NCBI RefSeq assembly: GCF_016629525.1
Contig: NZ_AP024269.1
Coordinates: 5,198,501 to 5,262,500, forward strand
Length of the DNA: 64,000 nucleotides
Origin: Kaistia sp. 32K
GTDB lineage: Bacteria > Pseudomonadota > Alphaproteobacteria > Rhizobiales > Kaistiaceae
Reading direction: 5' to 3'
Below, piece by piece: positions 58,741 to 64,000 of the stretch. The position numbers were made by a program, and so were the translations under genes. The notes beneath the pieces are model-generated. The model was given only the letters and a program-made list of their open reading frames with translations. It was not told the origin of the DNA and made no database searches. Position 1 is the stretch's first letter, and each line of letters opens with the position of its first letter.

Positions 58741-59009
58741 GCACTTCACGCATCGACAGCATCCGCTACAGCTCCAGCCCTGCGCGCAAGAAGCCCCAGG
58801 CCGGCGACGAGCGCTTCCTGAAGGGGCGCCAGGTCACGCAGATCAGGCAGCAGCGCATGCACACCTACGCCGGTGGCGGCATGGCCGGGCTGGTCAGCAA
58901 TGGCCGGCCGCTGTGGGAGTTGGTCGACAAGGGCAGCGAGTGCGATCGCACGTCCGAGGCGTGGAAGGCCAAGCGTGCGGCTGAGTGGGGTGTTCACGAT
59001 GCTGACTGA
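58737..59009 (+). CDS. Hypothetical basic protein
   Basis: A 90-residue basic protein (MSTSRIDSIRYSSSPARKKP...). Gly-rich middle and a charged C-terminus. ATGA overlap with the membrane protein gene. Function unknown. Confidence 0.55.
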   Translation: MSTSRIDSIRYSSSPARKKPQAGDERFLKGRQVTQIRQQRMHTYAGGGMAGLVSNGRPLWELVDKGSECDRTSEAWKAKRAAEWGVHDAD

Positions 59010-59253
59010 AGAGCAGAAGGAAGAACGCCGACGGCTCGCACGTTTGGCCGCCGAGAACGCCCAGAGGGTTCTGAAGCACGGCGACCGCCTGCGCGTCACC
59101 AAGTGCCCTGGCACGAAACGATGGATCACCTTCGAGTGCTGGAGTGGCCAGTGGATGGTATCGAAGTCAGGCATCGACGACTATCACCCGATCAACGTCG
59201 ACCGCCTGAACGGTGCGCCTGTAGACTTCACGCAAGAGCGGGGTGGCGAGTGA
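58999..59253 (+). CDS. Hypothetical phage protein
   Basis: An 84-residue protein (MLTEEQKEERRRLARLAAEN...). KCPGTKRWITFECWSGQWMV suggests a small beta domain. It overlaps the previous gene by 11 bp; a GTG at 58990 is an alternative start. Confidence 0.55.
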   Translation: MLTEEQKEERRRLARLAAENAQRVLKHGDRLRVTKCPGTKRWITFECWSGQWMVSKSGIDDYHPINVDRLNGAPVDFTQERGGE

Positions 59254-59516
59254 TGGCATGCCAGCACCACAACTTCCATGCCAGCGTGCGCGTGGCGCGC
59301 CTGGAGGACGTTGGTCGCTTCACGGCCGAGATCCGCATCACATGCAGCGACTGTGGTGTGCCGATGCAGTTTATGGGCCTTCAGCCTGGCTACAACGCCG
59401 ACGGCGCCACCGTCAGCCTGGATGGACTGGAGGCCAACATCGGCATCCATCCGCGTGGCCAGCGGCCGAATCCGCTGCAGGAGCTGATGGGTTACACCCT
59501 GCGCCAGCACAACTGA
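59253..59516 (+). CDS. Conserved phage protein with zinc knuckle
   Basis: An 87-residue protein: MACQHHNFHASVRVARLE, then ITCSDCGVPMQFMGLQPG. The CQHH and CSDC groups may bind zinc. From memory it is widespread in phages of Gammaproteobacteria. ATG shares a base with the previous stop. Confidence 0.65.
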   Translation: MACQHHNFHASVRVARLEDVGRFTAEIRITCSDCGVPMQFMGLQPGYNADGATVSLDGLEANIGIHPRGQRPNPLQELMGYTLRQHN

Positions 59517-59531
59517 CGACCTGATCCCGAA

Positions 59532-59612
59532 TCAGAGCAGCAAACCGCCAGATGCAGCGCAGCACTAGGCATGCGGCATCTGGCATTCAATCTAGGGCGC
59601 CGATAGGGCGCA
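59532..59612 (+). promoter_or_regulatory. Bipartite intergenic element E8
   Basis: Box A TCAGAGCAGC at 59532, box B GGGCGCCGATAGGGCGCA at 59595, spacing 63 bp. An 8-bp stem CCAGATGC/GCATCTGG lies between, and GCGCAGCACTAGGC (59557-59570) is shared with E1 at the same offset of 38 bp from box B. Confidence 0.85.
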
Positions 59613-59633
59613 GAACACTCGAGGCCGAAAACG

Positions 59634-59858
59634 GTGAAAACCTCTCAAGAAAGCTGGATCATCAAAATCAGCCAGAAGGCTGGCACCAGCTTGTGGGTAG
59701 GCAACGTGCAAGCTGCTGGCCGGCAGGATGCAAAGCGGGAAGCCATTCGCTTCGTTTCAGAGCACCTGCACCATGACACCAAGATATTGCAGATCGCACG
59801 GGGTCATATTCCTGATCCGCAGATCAAGGGCGAGCCGGTTGATTTTGATTCAATCTGA
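59634..59858 (+). CDS. Small hypothetical protein
   Basis: A 74-residue protein from GTG (MKTSQESWIIKISQKAGTSL...), mixed alpha/beta pattern. First gene after E8. Function unknown. Confidence 0.55.
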   Translation: MKTSQESWIIKISQKAGTSLWVGNVQAAGRQDAKREAIRFVSEHLHHDTKILQIARGHIPDPQIKGEPVDFDSI

Positions 59859-59869
59859 CCACCGCGGGC

Positions 59870-59926
59870 ATGGCCACCCGCATCACGCCCGACCAGATCG
59901 ACGAAGCGCTGGACAAGCTGGCGTAA
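59870..59926 (+). CDS. Micropeptide, uncertain
   Basis: An 18-residue ORF, MATRITPDQIDEALDKLA, without a good ribosome site. It looks like the start of a small helical protein, so it may be a remnant. Confidence 0.25.
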   Translation: MATRITPDQIDEALDKLA

Positions 59927-59959
59927 CCACCAACTCCAACAGCCCAGGAGGGCAAATAC

Positions 59960-60205
59960 GTGGCAAACTTCTCACCTGCTGGTATCATCTGGCGGGCAGG
60001 CGCAATCATCGCCTACCTGATCTTCAGCTTCATCATTCTGCGCATCGCCGCCCCGGCGCTGGTGAGCGAACCGAGCACCGAGTCCGTCATTGCCGGCTTC
60101 GTGCTGGTGATCGCGTGGGTGCTTGTTACCGCATGGGTCATCCTGACCATCCAGGCGCGCAAACTGCGCCACAACAGAAAGGCAAATAACGAGGAAAACC
60201 AATAG
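59960..60205 (+). CDS. Small two-span membrane protein upstream of the SPFH gene
   Basis: An 81-residue protein from GTG with two hydrophobic helices (AIIAYLIFSFIILRIAAPAL and IAGFVLVIAWVLVTAWVIL) and a basic C-terminus. The leader has the 16-mer CAGCCCAGGAGGGCAA also found at 42711. It ends right at the start of the SPFH lipoprotein gene, suggesting a joint membrane role. Confidence 0.65.
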   Translation: MANFSPAGIIWRAGAIIAYLIFSFIILRIAAPALVSEPSTESVIAGFVLVIAWVLVTAWVILTIQARKLRHNRKANNEENQ

Positions 60206-61030
60206 ATGAAACGCATTCTCGCAACCCTGATGCTGTCCGCAGTCGTCCTGCTGTCCGGCTGCTCCAAAGTCCCGGCCGGCTACACCGGCGTAGTCGTCAA
60301 CATGCTCGGCACCGACAAGGGCGTCTCGCTCAAGGAAGAGCCTGTCGGCTACAAGTGGGTCGGCTGGAACGAGGAGCTGTTCCTGTTCCCTACCTTCAAC
60401 CAGAACTTCAACATCAACGGCATCAAGGGCCAGGACAAGGACGGCATGGTTGTCGGCCTGCCTCTCGGCGTGACGCTGCGCGCTGCCGAAGGTTCGGCGC
60501 CGCTGCTGTTCAAGACCTACCGCAAGAAGATGGACGAGATCATCAACGTCAACGTGCCCCAGGTGGTGCGCGACGCGGTGAACGCTGAATCGTCCAAGGT
60601 GACCGCCGAGACCATGTATGGCCCGGGCAAGGAAGAGTTCGTGAAGCGCATCCAGCAGCGCGTTCAAGACCACTTCGCTACTCGCGGCATCGTGATCGAG
60701 AACCTGTACCTGAGCGGCCAGATCGACCTGCCGCCGACGGTGGTCCAGTCCCTGAACCGCAAGATCGAAGCCACGCAGAAGGCCCAGCAGCGCGAGAACG
60801 AGCTGCGCCAGACCATTGCCGAAGCTGAGAAGGCCAAGGCCGAGGCGGAAGGCATCAAGCAGGCGACCATTCTGCGCGCCGAGGGCGAGGCCCAGGCTCT
60901 GAACATCAAGGGTGCGGCCCTGCGCAACAACCCCGGCGTGGTCGAGCTGAACGCTATCGACAAGTGGGACGGCAAGCTGCCGCAGTACATGACCGGCGGG
61001 CAGGCGGTTCCGTTCATCAGCGTGAAGTAA
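60206..61030 (+). CDS. SPFH/band-7 (prohibitin-like) lipoprotein
   Basis: A 274-residue protein. A lipoprotein signal (LMLSAVVLLSGC) puts the lipidated Cys at 19 with Ser next, which favours outer-membrane sorting. A band-7/SPFH domain follows (VPAGYTGVVVNML, TFNQNFNINGIKGQDKDGM). A long coiled coil rich in Glu, Ala, Lys and Gln ends the protein before GGQAVPFISVK. SPFH proteins assemble into membrane rings or microdomains. A phage-borne, lipidated form could alter the host envelope or scaffold infection. Confidence 0.88.
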   Translation: MKRILATLMLSAVVLLSGCSKVPAGYTGVVVNMLGTDKGVSLKEEPVGYKWVGWNEELFLFPTFNQNFNINGIKGQDKDGMVVGLPLGVTLRAAEGSAPLLFKTYRKKMDEIINVNVPQVVRDAVNAESSKVTAETMYGPGKEEFVKRIQQRVQDHFATRGIVIENLYLSGQIDLPPTVVQSLNRKIEATQKAQQRENELRQTIAEAEKAKAEAEGIKQATILRAEGEAQALNIKGAALRNNPGVVELNAIDKWDGKLPQYMTGGQAVPFISVK

Positions 61031-61067
61031 TCGGGAGGGCGCCGGAAGGCGCCCTGTTGAGCCACCC

Positions 61068-61091
61068 AAACCCCGCATCTGCGGGGTTTTT
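61068..61091 (+). terminator. Rho-independent terminator
   Basis: AAACCCCGC, loop ATCT, GCGGGGTTTTTC. It separates the SPFH gene from the terminase. A second stem GGGCGCC/GGCGCCC lies 30 bp upstream. Confidence 0.88.
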
Positions 61092-61118
61092 CATGCGTCG
61101 TGACCACAAAATAAGGCC

Positions 61119-63734
61119 ATGACAGAACCGAAAATTCGCCTCCCGGCACTACACCCAGCACAACGGAAAGCCATCGCCAAAGCCAGCCGCTTCAACGCCA
61201 TCTGCATGGGCGAACAGGGCGGAAAGACCACGCTCGGCGTCGAGGCCCTGATCATGTCGCCCCGCGGCGCCCTGTCCGGCAGCGCGCCGGTGGCCTGGTT
61301 CTCGGCGACCAAGGAGCAGTTGACCGAGGTCAGGCGATCGATCAAGCGCGCGATCAACCCGCTGATCAAGCGCCAAGTGAACGCCAGGCGCATCGAGCTG
61401 GTGCACGGCAACACCATCGACTTCTACTCTCTGGACGAGATGCCGAACGCCTTCCCGCAGTACGGCCTGATCGTCGTAGACGACGTCCGGCGCGTGCCGG
61501 GCTTCCTGGCCAGCTTCGAGGACATGCTGGTCGAATGCCTGCGGCAGCACGACGGCCAGGGCTGGTTCCTCTCCGATGCCTACGGCAAGCGGAACGACTT
61601 CTACCGGCTCTACCAGCGCGGCATGAGCGACCCGGACTGGTCATGCTGGCAGTTCCCCTCCGACTGCAACCCGCACCTGTCCGAGGAGCTGCGGCGCGAG
61701 ATGCAGGAGGTGAGCGAGCAGGAGTACCAGCAGCGGTTCCAGGCCGAGTTCCTTGACGTGGCCATCGAGCTCACGGCCGCGCAGCGCGTGATCGGCAAGA
61801 ACGAGACCTTCCGCCAGTGGTGCGAGCGCCTGGCGAAGGACGGCCTGAAGGTGGACGGCAAGCCGTTCAAACTGGACGATCGCCCGGCCATGGCCTGGAT
61901 CTACGACCAGGTGCCGAGCAACGCCGACGACGCATACCGCCTGGTACTGGTGCTGATGAAGTGCGCCCAGGTGGGCTTCACGGTCATGGAGATGCTGGCC
62001 ACGGTCTACCTGGGCCTGAAATTCGGGCCGGCCACGGTCGGCATGTTCCTGCCCGACGCCAAACTGGCCGACATCAAGTCGTCCAAGCGCTTCATGCCGG
62101 TGGTGCGCACCATCCCGTCAGTGCACAAGCTGATGACGATGGAGTCGGCCGACGGCAGCGGGAAGAAGGCCGGCGAGGGCAACGTGCGGGTGCGCCAGAT
62201 CGGCGAGGCCATGTTCGTGTTCAGCTGGACGACCGGCCGGGCCACCACCGAGTCGATCCCGATGGACATCCTGTCCTACGACGAAGTGCAGGAAATGACC
62301 CTCGAGCAGATGGAGAAGACGCAGGAGCGTCTGTCCGCCTCCGACATCCGTTTCACTCTGATGGGCTCGACCGCCAACTGGCCAGACGCGGACATCCACC
62401 ACTGGTACAAGCGCGGCAGCCAGCACCGCTTCCACACCGAGTGCCCGACCTGCGGGGTCAAGAAGGCGCTCGACGAGTATTTCCCTGACTGCATCAAGTT
62501 CGACAAGGAGAGCGGCCTTTACCGGTACTGCTGCCCGGACGGCCACTGGCTGGATGACACCCAGCGCGGCGAGTGGATCGCCGACAACCCGGACGCGGAC
62601 AAGCCGGTCGACCTGTCGGTGGAGAAGCGGAACCGCCCGCTGCGCATTCGCTCGATCCACTTCCCGCAGTTCCTGTCGCCGACGATCAGCGCGGAAGAGA
62701 TCATCTTCGCGTACAACAACGCGACGGACATGAAGAACTTCTACAACCGGAAGCTGGGCAAGCCCTACCTCGACCCGTCGCAGGTTCCGGTCACCCTGGA
62801 GCACCTGGCGAACTGCGAGAAGGCCGGCCTTGCCGCTGGCGTGAAGTGGAAGTCGCGCGCCACCGGCACCTTCATGGGCATCGACCAGATGGGCAACTTC
62901 AACGTCCACGTCATCAAGGAGCGGCTGCCGGACGGACGCCAGGCCGTCATCCACGTGGAGGAGACCTACAGCGCCGACCCGTTCATGCGCTCGTCCGAGC
63001 TCATGGAGCTGTACGGCGTCGCGGTGTGCGTGGTCGAGATCAACCCCAACTACAACGACGCCAAGAAATTCGCCCACCGGCACCCGGGCAAGGTCTTCAT
63101 CTGCGACAGCTTCGGCTCGGTCAGGGAAGGCATGATCCAGTGGGGCGATGGGCCGAGGATGGACGCCTCCGATCGCCGGACAGACGAAGAGGCCCAGGAT
63201 CGCTACACCCTGCGGATGGATCAGTACAAGTGCATGCAGGTGAGCATGTCGCGGTTCACCACCGACGTTCCGTCGTGCGTGTTCCCTGATCGCCAGGGGC
63301 TGGCGCAGGAGGTTCTGGAGAAGGGCAAGCGCTTCGTCACGGCGATCCTACCGCGTGTCTTCCACCACTTCACCAAGACGGCCCTGGTGGCCGAGAAGGA
63401 CGAGGAGACCAACCAGTACACGCGGCGGGTCAAGAAGATCGGTATCGACCCGCACTTCAGCTACGCCAACATGCTCTGCGACGTGGCCTGGGCGCGCGCG
63501 CACGGCACGAGCACGTTCATTCTGCCGCAGTCAGAGCAGCCGAGGACGTCGGAGATGGGCGGCGCTGTCGTGCCGCGCCAATTGGCCGAGGTGCGGGAGC
63601 AGCTTGAGAGCGTGCAAGGCGACGTTTGCGGCCGCTGCATCAGCTACAGCGATGACACGCGCCGCTGCAGCGAGAACGAGTGCACGGTGAGAGCTGCAGA
63701 TCCAGGCTGCTGGGCCTTCATTGCGAGGGGGTGA
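61119..63734 (+). CDS. terL: Terminase large subunit with two ATPase modules
   Basis: An 871-residue protein, longer than usual. Residues 1-215 look like a Terminase_6-type ATPase: Walker A GEQGGKTT (31-38), Walker B LIVVDD (117-122), FLSDAYGKRNDFYRLYQRG and EYQQRFQAEFLD. Residues 250-871 look like a lambda GpA-type terminase: KCAQVGFT (281-288, like the atypical GpA Walker A), ILSYDEVQEM (384-393), a four-Cys group (CPTC...CCPDGH), and a nuclease-like C-terminal half with GIDQMGNFNVHV. It should package phage DNA; structural genes are expected to its right. Confidence 0.85.
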   Translation: MTEPKIRLPALHPAQRKAIAKASRFNAICMGEQGGKTTLGVEALIMSPRGALSGSAPVAWFSATKEQLTEVRRSIKRAINPLIKRQVNARRIELVHGNTIDFYSLDEMPNAFPQYGLIVVDDVRRVPGFLASFEDMLVECLRQHDGQGWFLSDAYGKRNDFYRLYQRGMSDPDWSCWQFPSDCNPHLSEELRREMQEVSEQEYQQRFQAEFLDVAIELTAAQRVIGKNETFRQWCERLAKDGLKVDGKPFKLDDRPAMAWIYDQVPSNADDAYRLVLVLMKCAQVGFTVMEMLATVYLGLKFGPATVGMFLPDAKLADIKSSKRFMPVVRTIPSVHKLMTMESADGSGKKAGEGNVRVRQIGEAMFVFSWTTGRATTESIPMDILSYDEVQEMTLEQMEKTQERLSASDIRFTLMGSTANWPDADIHHWYKRGSQHRFHTECPTCGVKKALDEYFPDCIKFDKESGLYRYCCPDGHWLDDTQRGEWIADNPDADKPVDLSVEKRNRPLRIRSIHFPQFLSPTISAEEIIFAYNNATDMKNFYNRKLGKPYLDPSQVPVTLEHLANCEKAGLAAGVKWKSRATGTFMGIDQMGNFNVHVIKERLPDGRQAVIHVEETYSADPFMRSSELMELYGVAVCVVEINPNYNDAKKFAHRHPGKVFICDSFGSVREGMIQWGDGPRMDASDRRTDEEAQDRYTLRMDQYKCMQVSMSRFTTDVPSCVFPDRQGLAQEVLEKGKRFVTAILPRVFHHFTKTALVAEKDEETNQYTRRVKKIGIDPHFSYANMLCDVAWARAHGTSTFILPQSEQPRTSEMGGAVVPRQLAEVREQLESVQGDVCGRCISYSDDTRRCSENECTVRAADPGCWAFIARG

Positions 63735-63741
63735 CGCCGCA

Positions 63742-63927
63742 CTATTCCGTGCGGCGACCCCAGATCAGCTCTGCCGCTGCAGCGGCGGCGAACAGCGCCA
63801 TGCTCAGCAGGTAGTAGCTGTTCATCGCCATCGTGCCGGTGCCGGCGATGGCTGAGTCCTGGGAGACGTTCTTGAATACGCCGAAGCAGAGGACGATGGC
63901 GGCCAGGGTGAAGATGAACTTGCTCAT
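63742..63927 (-). CDS. Small membrane protein opposite the terminase
   Basis: A 61-residue protein, MSKFIFTLAAIVLCFGVF with a second hydrophobic segment and a basic end (LIWGRRTE). It is convergent with terL and ends 8 bp from it. AGGAGCAATC precedes the ATG. It may be a moron gene. Function unknown. Confidence 0.6.
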   Translation of the reverse strand: MSKFIFTLAAIVLCFGVFKNVSQDSAIAGTGTMAMNSYYLLSMALFAAAAAAELIWGRRTE

Positions 63928-63953
63928 GATTGCTCCTTTGCTCCGGGCGTAGC

Positions 63954-64000
63954 TTATTTGCCGGTGGTTGTCGATGCTGCGGCCAGCGGCTCGGCCTTCT
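63954..64000 (-). CDS. C-terminal end of a gene running off the right edge
   Basis: An open minus-strand frame gives the last residues KAEPLAAASTTTGK followed by TAA at 63956-63954. It lies 27 bp upstream of the membrane protein gene on the same strand, so the two probably form an operon. Identity cannot be told. Confidence 0.35.
   Translation of the reverse strand, partial: KAEPLAAASTTTGK

Noticed and set aside
34674..59612. Box B as a T7-type single-subunit RNA polymerase promoter
   Set aside because: TATAGGG-like text and the short leaders fit, but no such polymerase gene is in the window and several units also have sigma70-like promoters, so I leave it only as one possibility.
34611..59612. 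The repeated elements as a CRISPR array or integron attC sites
   Set aside because: Copies are kilobases apart with genes between them, and they are direct, not attC-like inverted repeats; no Cas gene or integron integrase is present.

Overview
The window joins two unlike blocks. Bases 1 to about 12,316 are an ordinary alphaproteobacterial chromosome, probably Hyphomicrobiales (Rhizobiales). The basis is the order rpmH-rnpA-yidC-engB-argB-HAD phosphatase on one strand, dapD and dapE close by, and a palindromic intergenic repeat at 1685-1790 of a kind I associate with that order. This block also has a TonB-dependent receptor, a sensor histidine kinase and a tRNA-Arg(ACG) gene with encoded CCA.

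From the 3' end of the tRNA to the right edge (about 12.3-64 kb) everything looks like a large tailed-phage genome, presumably a prophage integrated at the tRNA. No integrase, repressor of the CI type, portal, capsid, tail or lysis module is visible, and terminase lies at 61.1-63.7 kb, so the structural half and the right end must lie beyond the window.

Phage layout: (a) 12.5-19.4 kb, minus strand: early recombination and replication genes (RecD-like helicase, DUF4406, HU, HNH nuclease, HTH protein, RecT-like protein, SbcC-like ATPase, RecE-like exonuclease). (b) 19.46-19.56 kb: a divergent promoter switch whose two -10 elements sit in the same 11-bp operator. (c) 19.6-25.9 kb, plus strand: Cro-like protein, SF2 helicase, SSB, VRR-NUC nuclease, a structured RNA candidate and a CHC2/DUF927 primase-helicase. 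(d) 25.9-33.1 kb, minus strand: small accessory genes and a GIY-YIG nuclease. (e) 33.1-33.7 kb: non-coding, with an A+T-rich tract and short repeats, a candidate origin. (f) 33.7-61 kb, plus strand: many small, tightly overlapping accessory genes, including an acyl carrier protein, ParB-methyltransferase, AraC regulator, N-type methyltransferase plus nuclease, SLOG protein, 5mC methyltransferase, kinase/ADP-ribosyltransferase polyprotein, Nudix protein and SPFH lipoprotein. (g) 61.1-63.7 kb: a terminase with two ATPase modules.

The most striking unexplained structure is a bipartite 81-bp intergenic element repeated eight times between 34.6 and 59.6 kb. Box A (TCAGGGCGTC-like) lies within about 16 bp of an upstream stop codon. 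Exactly 63 bp downstream (62 in one copy) is box B, GGGCGCNNATAGGGCGCA. A variable hairpin usually lies between them. These elements divide block (f) into transcription units. Two box-B-only copies lie beside the tRNA. A second promoter family (TTGC-N16 to N18-TAnnnT, often with a CTCA-AT-TGAG palindrome) and a shared hairpin leader in front of two methyltransferase genes add further regulatory layers. All functions are inferred from sequence reading alone; no database search was run.
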